From NCBI RefSeq assembly GCF_013368755.1, contig NC_049562.1, forward strand, positions 1,364,001 through 1,428,000: a DNA stretch of 64,000 bases, read 5' to 3'. Shown piece by piece: positions 43,594 to 55,542 of the stretch; the stretch's first letter is position 1; every line of letters begins with the position of its first letter. The notes under the pieces were generated by a model that was given only the letters and a program-made list of their open reading frames with translations, did not search any database and had not been told where the DNA came from. Both the position numbers and the translations under genes were made by a program. Origin of the DNA: Talaromyces rugulosus (lineage: Eukaryota; Ascomycota; Eurotiomycetes; Eurotiales; Trichocomaceae).

Positions 43594-44687
43594 TTTATAC
43601 GAGGGTTATGAACGATTTAAGAGGTTGATTTTGACTATCTGGCGTTGTCGCATTGTGTGTATTTACACAGCTCAGTTTCAGCACTATGTATTTGTTTCTT
43701 CTCGTGTCTAAATAAGCATAATTAAGATTTTTCTTCCGTGGAATGTAAGTAGTGCTGGAATGTGGATTCAGCATTACAATTTCTTTTATATTTTTATTTT
43801 TATTTTAGCATAAAAATCCTATACATCCCGATGATTTCATTGTTTACACGGTCGGTCGCCGGGACAGCTATCGATAAGCTGTGGGGCGCAGCCTCTCTCC
43901 GTACTTTGTATCAGATTATTATTATTATTATTTCCTTGGGCATTCGAATTAAAACACTGAATTCATCTCTTTACACACTAGTCTTCATCTTGTGTTGACT
44001 TGTCTCTTGTGCGAAAACTCTTCACCTTCTCCTCATCATATAGTTACTACTATCCAGCGGTGTGACAGACTGTTCCTAACAGCTCAAAGCTGCAGCCCGA
44101 CCCATCCAGACAGCAAACAGTGGCCAGACAACGTGCCAACACTGCAGCGGATCAAGCTAATCGACTGTATAACAAGCGACTGCTGACAAGATTGGGCTGC
44201 GAGTCGACCTGCGGTGAGGTGCCAGTCGAGACTATTCCCAGCCGGGCTTTTTTGCGTGAGGGGTAACATTGACCATCGCCAGCCAACTCAGAAACACCAG
44301 ATCCTTCGTGAGCAACAGTCCAGCCATTTGATTAATTGGGTTAATTATTACAGAGCACTAAAGCAGAAGAAAAAACAACGCTACGGAGAATAATAGCGTT
44401 GTTGATTGGCGATCGCATCGGGAAATCCGGAGGCTGGTAACAGAAGAGGCTGGGGAGCCGCCATCCCGCTAACCGTCCAGCAGACATCTTCTTCACTGGC
44501 GACTCTGTTTCTTTTCCATCTTCTTTCATCTTCTTCCATCCGTGGAATTTTATCGTTCTGTATTTTCTAAATTGACTTGATTCTACAGATTGACGCTCTG
44601 CTCTGCACCTGCTTTCGAGCTATCTACCTACACTTTGTTTACTTTCGAATCACCAATTCGCAACTGGTCGAGAAATCATCCGCCACA
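43594..44687. other. Intergenic region
   Basis: About 1.1 kb containing the 3' end of one surface-protein gene and the promoter and leader of the next. Short ORFs without recognisable content; a (TTA)n run lies near 43918-43932. Confidence 0.4.
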
Positions 44688-45865
44688 ATGCGTGCTTTCA
44701 GCACTGTAACCACGCTTTCCTTCATGCTCGCTGCCCTGTCGCAGCTTGCACAATCTACACCTCTTCCGCCTGACGAATCGTTAGCGCAACCAGCGCAACC
44801 AGAGGAATCAGAATCAGAATCACTCGAAGAACGAAGCAGCTGCTCGAACCCATGCGGCTACTACCAGCAACTATGCTGCACCTCGTCGCAGACATGCTCG
44901 ACCAACAGCCTCGGCCAAGCTGAATGTGTCGACGGATCGGGATCAGCGTCGTCGTCCGGGTCCTGGCAGTACTACACCACCACTTTCACCCAAACCGATC
45001 TGGCAACCGTCACCTCCGTCTACAGCAGCTACATCACCGCCCCGCCCAGCACCACGGCTACTTGCGCCGTCTCTCTCGGCGAGAGCACGTGTGGCACGAG
45101 CTGCTGCAGCGCCGAGGAAACCTGCGACAATGGCGTGTGCGTAATGGGCAGCTCGACCGAGGACGCAGCCACGGGCACCGCGTCGCCCGCCACTCGCCCA
45201 ACAAGCAGCGGCGCTGAGACAATCACCGCGACAGCCTCTGCAACCACCACTGTCGCTTTCATTGCCCCCGTCGCAACCAACGGATCCTCTGTCGTCACGG
45301 GCGCCTCGGGCGGCCACAGCGGACTCAGCGGAGGCGCGATTGCAGGGATTGTGGTCGGCGTGATTGCCGGCGTGTTCTTGCTTATATTGCTCTGCATCTG
45401 CTGCTGCATTCGAGGCGCCGTCGACGGGCTGCTCGCCCTGCTCGGTCTCAAGCCTCGGAAGCGCAAGGATACAACGTACGTGGAAGAACACGTCTCGCAC
45501 CACTCGCACGGTGCTGCGCCGCCGCCACGACGCACCTGGTTTGGAACACGGCCGTCGCGCCCGGAGAATGAAGAGAAGAAGAAATCTGGCTTGGGGATGG
45601 TGGCCTGGATCGCCATCATTGTGGGCGCGGTGGCATTGTGTCTTGGACTGAGGAGACGGCACAAGGAGGAGGAAGAAAAGAGCGAATACAGTTACGGCCC
45701 TGGCAGCTCCTACTATTACAGTGACTATACTTATCCAAGTGAAAGTGAGTAATATCCTCGAAATCATTGACAAAAGACGCTAACAACATGACAGGCAGTG
45801 CAAGCACAGAGGACCGCAGAACGCGGCAATCTAGATCGGATCGGCGGTCGTCACGTCGGGGATAA
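44688..45865 (+). CDS. Cys-rich single-pass/double-pass membrane protein
   Basis: Exons 44688-45744 and 45795-45865 give 375 aa. The signal peptide MRAFSTVTTLSFMLAALSQLAQ is followed by two chitin-binding-like or WSC-like Cys clusters (CSNPCGYYQQLCC..CC-type; CGTSCCSAEETC), a Thr/Ser stalk, a Gly-rich lead-in and TM helix IAGIVVGVIAGVFLLILLCIC, a basic/Pro cytosolic part, a second hydrophobic segment (MVAWIAIIVGAVALCLGL) and a charged, Tyr/Ser-rich tail. The layout resembles wall-stress sensor or wall-linked proteins, but no named domain is certain. Confidence 0.72.
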
Positions 45866-46276
45866 AAACTAGTATCTTGACTGAATTGCTTTCTTTTGCA
45901 TGAGGGTGAATGAGTTCGCTCGGAGTTTGATGTTTCAATGTGGCCAGCGGATCTTTATGAATGATGTTTATGGTTATAATGATGGGATATGTATATATAA
46001 GTTGGTATGATGTATATGAAGGGTGATATGTATTAGATAGGGACGCCAGTCCAAGAGCATTTATCAATCTGAATGCAATGAATGAATACTACAATGTTTC
46101 GATATACTTGTAGATAAAGTTGGCCAATCAACTACTGCCCGGATGGTGGGGTAATCTCCACTCCACCGAAGCCAATGACCGTCGCGGGGTGACAGACAGA
46201 CAGGCATATTACATATCAACAAAGATCTGTCTCGAAAAAAAAACTATCCTGATTCAACTTCCTACTGCTATTTGCA
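45866..46276. other. Intergenic region
   Basis: About 0.4 kb, 3' UTR-like AT-rich sequence then promoter of the rhodanese gene. Confidence 0.4.
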
Positions 46277-46871
46277 ATGGCTGCCACCACAGAAGAAACC
46301 CCTTGGCACGCTGCCTTTCCCGCTCCCAAAATCACAGCAGCATCCATCTCTCGCGACGACATTCTCCAATGGCTCCAGGGACAAGAGCACGTTGCCGGAC
46401 GCGATTTTGTGTTGGTGGATGTGCGAAGGACTGATTTTGAGGTATATCATTGTTTTTTTTAAGAAGCTTATTGCAATGTTATTTACTGATCATGTACAGG
46501 GCGGAACAATCAAAGGCTCGCTGAACTTTCCGGCTCATAGCTTCTATCTTACCGTGCCGACGGTGTACGCTGTTTTATCGGCGGCTGGTATCAAAGATGT
46601 AGTTTTCTATTGTGGTGAGTCCAAACTATAATTAATATATATGTATGCCTTTTTATGCATGTTTGAGGCTAAATAAATAGCAGGATCCTCGCGAGGACGT
46701 GGACCTCGCACCGCCGGCTGGTTTGCGGACTACCTTGAGAGCCAAGGGAATACTTCCATTAGGGCTCTGGTGCTAAAAGGGGGTATTAAAGGGTGGGTAG
46801 CAGCTGGAGACGAGTATACTGCGCTGGTGAGCGGGTATGAGGCGTCGGTGTGGAAGAGTGAACAAAGCTAA
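46277..46871 (+). CDS. Rhodanese-domain phosphatase/reductase (Ibp1/Ych1/Arr2-like)
   Basis: Exons 46277-46441, 46500-46614 and 46684-46871 give 155 aa, the size of the Cdc25-like single rhodanese proteins. The substrate loop starts DVRRTDFEGGTIKGSLNFPA. The catalytic loop reads YCGSSRGRGPR, with the active Cys followed by the conserved Ser and Arg, split by an intron after the Cys codon. Fungal relatives act as Cdc25-type phosphatases or arsenate reductases; which applies here cannot be told. Confidence 0.85.
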
Positions 46872-47966
46872 TCCGCTGTGATGATGTATATATATATATA
46901 TTATTTTCCATCTTTTTTGAGGGAAATAATTTACTATTTCAAGTAGGGGACTCCCTGTTCGTCAATACCCAATGCTGAATCCGCCTTTTTCCAGCTCTTT
47001 CGTTTCCGTGAATATAGCGATCACAATGATCATAGACCGGATGTTTTCCCGGCTTGGTCGACGTTGTATTCGGCATGGACTCAATTGAATCGTGGAGGAT
47101 GCGATAAATCCGTTGAATGATGTGCTTTTTCCCCGTCTAACCAGTTATACACTTTCGAAACAGCAAGCCTGCATTGCTCATTGAGATACGCAAACACATA
47201 TGACAGCAACCGGCGGACTACAGAGTCTAACGCCTCGCCCCAAAATATTAGTTCTGTTAAAAAATAAGCTTAGAGGACTGACCTGAATCTTTCGAAAGTT
47301 CACCATCGCTCAGCTTATTGGGGCCTTTCCAAATATTCCACCTATATTTATTGACAGCTGTACAAAAAAGACCCAAAGTCTTTTGGGCAGTCAATCTATG
47401 GTTTATCCTCGGGCGCCAACATATTTCTCATCACCCCTTTTGTAATCGACATTAACCGCTGTCGCAGCAGCCGACGTGGTGGTAAAGGATGTTGCAGCAC
47501 AATAATCAGAAGATGAGGTTTTCGGCCAGACCAAAGTCATTGATAAGCCGTTCTTCTTTCAGCGTGATTTGTGTGAGTTCGTCAGTAAGGCTCATCAGTG
47601 TTGGATTGTGTTTCCTGTGTTTAGATGTTTTTGATGATCGAAAGGAGATCCAGTCGTAGCGTTGTGATGACTGAAAGGATCTTAGCATGTTAACTGCTAA
47701 AAAAGCCTTTGGCTAGTTGGTCGGTCCTTATTAACCAGCAAAGGAGATCTAGATGTTGTATTGTGATTAATAGAAAAAGACGCGTGATGGTTGCAAGAAA
47801 GTAGATGTAGGGTTGAAGTCAATTCCGACCGGATTAATATAATAGCTGGTCTGGCCAGAAATTGATATCAATGGATAAAAGGTGCTAACGGCCTAATGAA
47901 CTAATAAAGTAGAAATCTCCTCTCACCCCTTCCCATAAAGATAATCTACTAGCTAACACCTGATAG
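46872..47966. other. Intergenic region
   Basis: About 1.1 kb. It begins with a (TA)n run at about 46890-46902. No ORF is credible. Confidence 0.4.
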
Positions 47967-48974
47967 TCACAGCCCCAAGTCCGATTGAAGCCTCTTCCAA
48001 GAAGCAATGCCTCTCTGAGCATGCTCCCGCGGCCCCGTTGGCTCTGGATCCGCAAGGGTACGCGAAAACAGCTCCATAGACACCCAGCCTTCAAATTTGA
48101 GATCGTTCAAAAGCACCTTGGCCACCTCGACACTCGGCAGATAGGCACTACGGTCGGTTTCGTATGCAAAGAGACGAGCATTCCGGCTCCACGACATTCT
48201 GGGAGGCTGGCCGTCTACATGGAAAGGGTGTCCTTCAACCAAAGGCTGATCCATACGCTCAGCGTCCACAACTTGAATGTAATATACCTTGCTGATATCG
48301 ATTGTGTTTCTGAGCCGTTCCATAGAAGCCTGGAAATCATTTTCTGCATTGGCTGTCTTCCCCGTGGGACTTGCAGGATCAGCCCAGACGCGGCCGGCAA
48401 TGTTGAATGTGTCGAGACAACAGCCAAAATTGGGCCGATTGACACGCTGGACAATGTCCCACATACCCTCCCAAGTATCAATATGTGTTCCCCAAGCGAT
48501 ATTTTCGTATGCAAACCGCACAGGAGGGTCTTCCTTTATTCCCAGGTCGGCAACTTCAATCAAGTCTCGGGTAATCAAATCAATATCTCCCGAGGTCCCT
48601 TCTTGTTGGAAGTTAGTCGGGATCTGAATGGTATTGGTCCCCAGGACCTTGGCAATCCGAAACCAGAGTTTGAGTTTGACAATCTTCCGCTCATGTTCTT
48701 GTCGATCTACCAACCCCTCGTAGAATAGAAATGGCTGTAGACCGAAGATGTCCAGTCCCAGACCATCGCACAGCTCACGCACCTCTTTGGCGGCGGCCAG
48801 AATATTTTCGTCTTTCGTGTTGTCTCCGTACTTTTTGGCGAGGTATTCCAAGTCCTCATAAAATATTTCTATTCCTTGAAACCCAGCTTCGGCGGCCTGT
48901 TTCATCTTCTCGGGCATTTCGTGTACCCAAGCACGCCCGAGGGACATGGATGCAATGGCGGGACGGCAAGGCAT
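47967..48974 (-). CDS. qutC: 3-dehydroshikimate dehydratase (QutC/Qa-4 type)
   Basis: Converts 3-dehydroshikimate to protocatechuate, the exit step of quinate catabolism. Single exon, 335 aa from the ATG at 48974 (MPCRPAIASMSLGRAWVHEM). TIM-barrel xylose-isomerase/AP-endonuclease-2 fold: FQGIEIFYEDLEYL, FGLQPFLFYEG, FAYENIAWGTHIDTW, CLDTFNIAGRVWADP and the late SMELFSRTL, where conserved Glu, Asp and His residues bind the metal. Divergent from qutE with a 306 bp shared promoter, consistent with joint control by QutA. Confidence 0.92.
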   Translation of the reverse strand: MPCRPAIASMSLGRAWVHEMPEKMKQAAEAGFQGIEIFYEDLEYLAKKYGDNTKDENILAAAKEVRELCDGLGLDIFGLQPFLFYEGLVDRQEHERKIVKLKLWFRIAKVLGTNTIQIPTNFQQEGTSGDIDLITRDLIEVADLGIKEDPPVRFAYENIAWGTHIDTWEGMWDIVQRVNRPNFGCCLDTFNIAGRVWADPASPTGKTANAENDFQASMERLRNTIDISKVYYIQVVDAERMDQPLVEGHPFHVDGQPPRMSWSRNARLFAYETDRSAYLPSVEVAKVLLNDLKFEGWVSMELFSRTLADPEPTGPREHAQRGIASWKRLQSDLGL

Positions 48975-49280
48975 GTTGTAGTAACTATCAACCTGCTGGC
49001 TTGGTCGTATTTTTCTTTTCTTATTTCTTTTCTGTTCTCCCTTCCTTTCCTTTACGTGCAATATTTAGGTGAGTTATATTGCCACCCAAAGTTGATGCGG
49101 AACACAACTTCCGGGCATGGAAGTGATGGTGGCTATCCGGCAGTGAACTTAGCCGAGGGTCAACTCCAACTTTTTGTAGATCTATAAAAATACCTATCGC
49201 CGTATTTGAAATATTCCTATATCAAAATTATCTTTTTAGACAAAAAATAAAATTATTTTTTACTTCTAAATCACTACACC
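48975..49280. promoter_or_regulatory. Divergent promoter of qutC and qutE
   Basis: Shared 306 bp region. A clear match to the full QutA palindrome (GGRTAARYRYTTATCC) is not seen, although half-site-like TATCC is present near 49134. Confidence 0.4.
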
Positions 49281-49730
49281 ATGCCATCCATCCTTCTCAT
49301 CAACGGACCCAACCTCAACCTCCTCGGGACTAGAGAACCACACATCTATGGAACGACAACCCTCCAAGACGTCGAAAACACATGCCGCAAAATCAGCGCG
49401 CAGCACAATGTGACAACAGAGACATTCCAATCCAACCACGAGGGTGAGATTGTCGATCGGATACAGCAAGCCCGTGGCAACAAGATCGATTTCATCATTA
49501 TCAACCCGGCAGCCTATACGCACACAAGCGTTGCGATTCGAGATGCTCTCGCGGCTGTCTCTATTCCCTTTATTGAGGTGCATATTGCCAATGTGTATGC
49601 TCGGGAGAGTTTTCGGCATCATAGTTATCTATCCGACAAGGCGGCTGGTTGTGTTATTGGATTAGGCACGTTTGGATATGAGGCTGCGGTACAGTCTGCT
49701 ATTCTACAATTGAAACGTGGGAGCAATTGA
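49281..49730 (+). CDS. qutE: Catabolic 3-dehydroquinase, type II
   Basis: Dehydrates 3-dehydroquinate to 3-dehydroshikimate in the quinate pathway. 149 aa, the family norm, single exon. Type II motifs: [16 protein letters not shown] (lid Arg and catalytic Tyr), [16 protein letters not shown] (catalytic His), and [17 protein letters not shown]. It forms a dodecamer in homologues. Distinct from the type I dehydroquinase domain fused to shikimate dehydrogenase further along the cluster. Confidence 0.95.
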   Translation: MPSILLINGPNLNLLGTREPHIYGTTTLQDVENTCRKISAQHNVTTETFQSNHEGEIVDRIQQARGNKIDFIIINPAAYTHTSVAIRDALAAVSIPFIEVHIANVYARESFRHHSYLSDKAAGCVIGLGTFGYEAAVQSAILQLKRGSN

Positions 49731-49818
49731 TTTGTTATAAATATGAAGTAATTAGCGTAGTTTTTTATTAAATAGAACTTGAGCTGCGGTATATTAGCTA
49801 CCATGGAGTCCTTGAAGA

Positions 49819-52132
49819 TCATGACGAGGTCTCTGAATGTGTCTTGAAGAAAGGACGGATTGCCGTCCTCATAATGTGCACAGGGGCAGGTCGTTTCGCA
49901 AACAGCTCAAACTGGGCAATGGCTTGTTCAATAAGCACATCTAAACCATTAACCAAAGTCCAGCCCTCGAATGCTTTCTCTCGCATCAATTTCAATAGAT
50001 TCGTTTCTTCTCGTTGATAGCCGAGCTATCGAGGTCACTTGTTAGCAAAGCTCCATAATCCGAAGAAAATCTTCACGTCTTACATCAATGCACACGCCAC
50101 CCGTAGAGCTCTGCAGCCAGTGGTCTGGAACTTGTAAGGATGGCGAAGGCTGGTTTCCAATCTGATAGACTGGAATACAAGAGATCACAATAGTTGGCTG
50201 TCGCAAGCCCTCTGGCCATGGGCAATCCAAAGACGAGAGAACTTGCACTCGCAGAGATTTATGTGAGTTCGAAAATCTTTCCTTTTCCCATTCGTTGTAG
50301 TATTCCGCCAGCTTATTAGCGTTGTCCAATGTCCGATTGTATATACAAATATTTCGTAGCCCTAGTTTGTGGCAAGCGTAGATCGCCGCCCGAGCCATAC
50401 CACCGGCCCCGATAATGAGAGCGGTGCTTCCATCTCGAATAGTATTCGCGGGAGACAAGTTTCTGTAAATGCAGTCACGGATACCAATGTGATCTGTATT
50501 GTATCCTCTCATAATAGGTTTTGACTTTTCGTTTTCAGTTGTAGCGGACCGGTCTAGGAGTATTGTGTTGACGGCTTGTATATCCCTCGCTGCGGGACTT
50601 ATGTCGTCTAGTAGAGCGAGAACTGTGGTTTTGTATGGAAGTGAAACAGCCACACCTCCATGTGCATCATCGTTTAGAAGACTCCAGATTTCCTCAAAAT
50701 TGTTACTTTCAAGTTTATGAAAGGTATGAGGCATCCCGAAAGTCTCGTAGGCCGCATTGTGTATTGCTGGAGACGGGCTGTGCCATAAATCCTTGCCAAA
50801 AAGCGTAAACTTGCTTCTTGACCGTATAAAAGAAGCGTATAGAGCTTTCTGGGCTTCTCGGAGTGAAACGCCATTGTCCCTTCTAGAAGGCAGGCAGACT
50901 GGCGACAGTATAGGATTGAAACAGACTGACGTTGAGCCGGCGCGTCCCATGATGTAGGCACTTGTTGGAATATCATAATTCTCAATCGCTTGCATTGCAA
51001 AGGAAGTGCAATGAATATTACAAGCTGGGGCTTTGCAGTCAGAAGTAATGCGAATTGAATCAAAGCCAAGACTCGCAGCTCTTTCGCAAGGAGCTGAAAG
51101 TTCGGAATGCCGCCAGTCACACCTGTGGTGATAGGTTGCGATAAATTTCGTAGACCCTTTCTGAGAAGCCACCTTATTTACGAGTTCATCAGACCACACT
51201 AGGGGGACAGTCAAAATATCTGGAGCAAGACGAAGACCAATCTTGACAAGCTTGAAGTGGCTTTCCTGATCCAACTGTGCATTCTTATCGACGTCAAAAA
51301 TTACAGGGACCCGGGAGTTCGTCCGAATGGTGGCAATTTGCATTGACAGGCTTTCTGCTGTGGGATTCGAGCCCAGGTCGATAATAAGGTTGATTGCGTC
51401 GGCTCCAGTCTCCAGCTCCTTGTAGTCTCGATGGCTGTCTTCAAACCATGAAAGAGGTACTTGCAATGCATAAGTATATTCAGGTGTGAACGGATCCGGC
51501 GAGTACGGGCGGGTTTGCTCCATGCCATATAAATGATGGAGGAATCTCTGAAACGACTTTTCCACCTCTTTCAGCCTTAGATGGGAAGTAGACGCAGCAT
51601 CTAGGCTCGTGGTACGCTGAGTAAGGTTATAGAATTCAAAGTTTGAGCACGACTCATAGAAGTCATTGCCTGCTGTGAAGGTCTGGTGGAGCTTTTCATC
51701 GGTACAACCCAAAAACTTCTGAAGCTCCGTCCTGTCCCTCCTCACATAGACCACCGGATGAGTCTGGGAGAATTCCTGGAGCAGGGCTTTTTGCTGTCTG
51801 CTCCCCATGGCACCGATGCCCACAATGACACAGCCATTCTTATGGGCAGAAAGCAAGTCATTTGTCACCTGGAACTCAACTTCGCGATATTTGACAGAGC
51901 CAACACTCGCCAAATACGATTGCGGCGTGGAGCCGACCTTGTTAGTGAAAAAGGTGTCAAACTCGATCAGCTTCGCATTCAGCTTCATAGAAGCAATTAT
52001 TCCGATGGTCGTCTTGCCAGAGCCAAAAAAGCCCACCAGAACAAGTGAAGTGTTGGAGGCATAGGCCCTTGAAGCCGTTTCAAAAACACGGACTGCCATT
52101 TCCGTGCTGCCGTGGCGGGCATGGGACTTCAT
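49819..52132 (-). CDS. qutR: Quinate pathway repressor QutR (AROM-derived)
   Basis: Exons 52132-50084 and 50025-49819 give 751 aa. It is built from the last three domains of the pentafunctional AROM protein: shikimate-kinase-like (P-loop GFFGSGKTT at about 34-42), type I dehydroquinase-like, and shikimate-dehydrogenase-like (HSPSPAIHNAAYE, SLPYKTTV, GYNTDHIGI). In the dehydroquinase part the Schiff-base Lys is replaced (FDSIRITS has Arg) while YHH is kept, so it should be inactive, as expected for a repressor that senses pathway metabolites and blocks QutA. The last 69 codons are reached only by splicing the GTAAGA intron; without it the protein stops at MELC. It is shorter than I recall for A. 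nidulans QutR, mainly at the N-terminus. Divergent from qutA. Confidence 0.88.
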
Positions 52133-52406
52133 ACACTGGTGCGGGTTAAATGTCTCATGATTTGATTTGTTCTTCAAGGCAACAATTTTAGAAAATCATG
52201 CCTTTGATCGAATTGGTGTGTTGCAAGACGCTGCTGAGGGAAGGCGACAGTCGGCAAAATCCATTGCCGATCACCTGACGTCATGTCCAGACAATGTTCT
52301 GGATAACGACGCTTCACTTGTTTTTCTGCAATTGGCTGCAAGTAAACAAACCAAGAAACATATTTGCGATAGGGGCATATTCAAATGATTCAACTGGGTT
52401 ATAACC
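52133..52406. promoter_or_regulatory. Divergent promoter of qutR and qutA
   Basis: 274 bp. Contains GGATAACGAC at about 52300 (a QutA half-site-like sequence) and a short palindrome GGTTATAACC ending just before the qutA start. This fits autoregulation of activator and repressor, not proven. Confidence 0.45.
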
Positions 52407-54570
52407 ATGTCAGACGATGTGCCACCAGCCAAGAGGCAGAGGGTCGGCCGCGCCTGTGACCCATGTCGCAAGCGCAAGTCCAAGTGTGATGGGAACCGGC
52501 CATGCTGCCTTATGTGCCAGTCGGCTGGTAGAATCTGTCTCTATGATGATGCCATTCGACGACGTGGGCTTCAGAGTGGATATGTCCGTGGCTTGGAAGC
52601 ACTACTTGGACTCATGCTGCAGCGTCTTCCCAAGACCGAGACTCAGCTAGAAAAGTTGCTGCGAAAACAGGATATCAAGGATCAGCTTGCGCAAAATAAA
52701 AATGCAGAAAAGAGTGCCCGAGTTTGGTACAGGTCGGCTATATCCAAGAAAATCAATGCATTGCTAGAGCCATGTCAGACTGAGGGCGAACCCGGAAGTC
52801 CCATGTCAGAAGACGAATCGCCAGCTCTGGATTCACTCCAGATTGAAGAGGGTGACGACCATCACGATGAAATAAATTTAGGCGCAGAATCGTCTGTCCA
52901 TATACAACATAATGGGGCTATGACTTGCAGCACAACCGAATCTGTGGAGAAAAATACACCCAGACTGGACGACGCGTCCTGGGACATCTTCCAGCAGCCT
53001 TTTCCATCGAATACGGTCGAACTGGTTGAAGAATACTTTACGTATACACATTCCTGGTTTCCAATCCTAGAGAGACGCCGAATCATGCGAGCCATGCATA
53101 ATCATGACCCGCCGTTAGAGAGGAATCGCAGATTAATCGACATAGGATATCAAATGACCCTATGGGCCATTGCTGCCTACACAAGTATAGGCCAATCGCC
53201 GCGATCTCAGGCTAGTGGAATATTAGATTCGCGGCGTATTGAAGCGTGCATAAGAGCACGCGCCGCACTAGATTCCCAAATCTTCACCCTCGGCCATATC
53301 CAAGCAATTCTTATTCTCGTATTGCTCCACCTCAAACTTACTCACTTACGAACTGCGTGGATTCTTATTTCTCAGGCCACAAGAATGGTGGTTATGATTG
53401 ATAATAATCAGAGAACAGAAAGGTATACGCACGTTTTTCATGGGTGTGTCATACTCGATAATTTCATCTCAGCCCTGCTTGGAACATCGCCATGCCTCTC
53501 GGCACATGAGCAAACTAGTCATGGATTAATTGAAGATCATGATGAAGGATTAGAGGAGTGGGATCTCTGGAATCCTTCATCGCATGACCCCCTGTTTCCT
53601 AGGCATATCGTCCCTGGAAGCCCTCTGAGGGCTCTCAGTACATTCAACCTTTCTTTCCAGTTAATGTGCCGTGTTTCAAATATATATGGTGGCACATGCA
53701 ATGAGCAACATTTGCAATTAACCTTTGAGGAATTACAGACATGGCGGTCGCAGCTACCCTCCCACTGCCAATGGACTGGATCCCTGGATTCTATGAAACC
53801 TCCTTTGCTGACTCTCCATCTATCCTGGAATTTCATCATGGCCACAGCTTTGTCGAGGATGACCTCTCCCAGTCCGTCACTAGAAGGTTTATGTGAGAAA
53901 ATAGTCATTTCCACGCTCGATATGTCTCAGAAATTTATCGAATTGACCGGAATAAATAGAGCACCCCCATTGATAATAGGTTGTGTCATACAAGCTAGGA
54001 GGTTGCTCAGTCATGTTGCATCAGCGAACTGTGAGTCGACATCTACGTTGGATCAGCATCTCAGTGAAGTCCTTGAGAATTTTCGTCGGCAATGGGAAGC
54101 CAACGAAGCCCATGAGACCGAATATCAGGAATTCATTATACCTCAAATCGACCTCAGAGATATCCATGGGCAAAATCCAATGCTTCACGATTCAACGGAT
54201 TCTTCTTTAATAGCGACTATTACCAATTACTTCAACACAGATGGAGAGCCTTTCAACGCGGCTACTGAGCCCTCGGAAAAATCGCATGTTTTCTCGGACC
54301 CTACTGTTCCAGCTACGACAAGTAGCCATACTGATCAAGCGATGGAAAATGGATTTGACGATTTATGCGAGCAAATGGCAGCTTCGATCCCAGCAGCAAG
54401 GTAAATTTCCCATTAGCACTACTTATGAATGCAGAAGCTCACTTATTCTTACCAGTCACCTGGTTGATCCGCTATTTGCGAGAAATCTAGGGTTCTTGGA
54501 TGACACATTAAATGATGATCTCCTTTTATTTCTACAGCAGCCGATTGATGAAAGTGTTCATACATCGTAA
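52407..54570 (+). CDS. qutA: Quinate pathway activator QutA (Zn2Cys6)
   Basis: Exons 52407-54400 and 54456-54570 give 702 aa. The N-terminal binuclear zinc cluster is CDPCRKRKSKC then CCLMCQSAGRIC (residues about 17-44), followed by a linker RRRGLQSGYVRGLE and a coiled-coil-like dimer region. The fungal transcription-factor middle homology region spans about 200-450 (VEEYFTYTHSWFPILERRRIM). The C-terminal tail is acidic (DDTLNDDLL), a likely activation segment and QutR contact. Activates the qut genes when quinate is present. Homology with Neurospora QA-1F. Confidence 0.9.
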
Positions 54571-54618
54571 AGATATATACTAGCTTTTATTGGTAAATAA
54601 TACTATTAACTAGAGACA

Positions 54619-55542
54619 TCAAAAATTGATGCTTAGACTATCTTCTGCAGCCTTCTGCAATACTTTCCAAGCTTCTTGTCGCGGTATATCTTCAGCCTTT
54701 TCTTCGCCACACCATAATCTGTACTGTTCGTCGATCTGATGGGCGATTATCATAGTGCCTTCCACAGTATGCCAACCACGCTTTTCACCCAACTTCAAAA
54801 TCCGGGTTCTTCGCGGCTTGAAACACATGTCCAGTAAGACACCTTTTGTGCTAAACTGAAGAAAGAAATCCAAAATATCCCGTGCAGTCAATTCCTCGGG
54901 ACTTTTTGGTTCAAAGTCGGGTACAGTGCCAACGATGTAGAAGGGATTCTGTGGGACTTGCTGTGCTTCTTTCAAAGACTGTAGATGGACAACAGAAAGC
55001 CCTGGTCCATAGCTTTCGGTATCGTGAAGAAGAGCTTCCACTTCAGCTCTGTCGCGGTTCACGATATAGACGGGATTACATCCCAGCTGGTCATGTAGTG
55101 CGTACACTGCAGCTCGAGACGCTCCTCCGGCCCCAATAATAAAAGCCGGTTTCTCTCTTCCATTGTCAGATGCTCCTGTCAAGCAACCCTTGATTCCGCG
55201 CCAATCGGTGTTTGTCCCTCGAAGTGAGCCGTCTGCCGCGCGATAGACATTATTGCATGCTCCAATCTTGATGGAGTATTCGTCCAATCCATCGAGATGC
55301 TCCATGATAGTCTGCTTGTAAGGCATGGTAACAACACCGCCGGCAAAAGTTGGCAGTCGAAATAGCTTTACTGCATCTTCTACTGTTGCGCACTCTTGGG
55401 CTATGAAATTCCAATCATACCCCAGTGACTTGGAGATAAAGTTGTGCATCGGGGGCGCAATTGAATGCGTTACTCCAATGCCAACCAGGTAGGAGAAGGC
55501 CCGTAAATCAGCGGCATTTGTTGTCGCTGAAGTGCCAGTCAT
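54619..55542 (-). CDS. qutB: Quinate/shikimate dehydrogenase QutB
   Basis: Oxidises quinate or shikimate to dehydroquinate or dehydroshikimate, the entry step. Single exon, 307 aa. Substrate site VGIGVTHSIAPPMHN, catalytic Lys in TMPYKQTIM, Asp in GTNTDWRGI, Rossmann motif IIGAGGASRAAVYAL, and the NAD/NADP-discriminating loop VNRDRAE. The SIAPPMHN variant separates quinate dehydrogenases from biosynthetic shikimate dehydrogenases. Convergent with qutA, 48 bp between stops. Confidence 0.92.
   Translation of the reverse strand: MTGTSATTNAADLRAFSYLVGIGVTHSIAPPMHNFISKSLGYDWNFIAQECATVEDAVKLFRLPTFAGGVVTMPYKQTIMEHLDGLDEYSIKIGACNNVYRAADGSLRGTNTDWRGIKGCLTGASDNGREKPAFIIGAGGASRAAVYALHDQLGCNPVYIVNRDRAEVEALLHDTESYGPGLSVVHLQSLKEAQQVPQNPFYIVGTVPDFEPKSPEELTARDILDFFLQFSTKGVLLDMCFKPRRTRILKLGEKRGWHTVEGTMIIAHQIDEQYRLWCGEEKAEDIPRQEAWKVLQKAAEDSLSINF

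Noticed and set aside
44943..45773. Two long minus ORFs across the Cys-rich membrane protein gene
   Set aside because: Shadows of a GC-rich coding exon; no domains, while the plus frame has a signal peptide, Cys clusters and TM segments.
47985..48728. 247-codon plus ORF opposite qutC
   Set aside because: Antisense shadow of a clear dehydratase gene.
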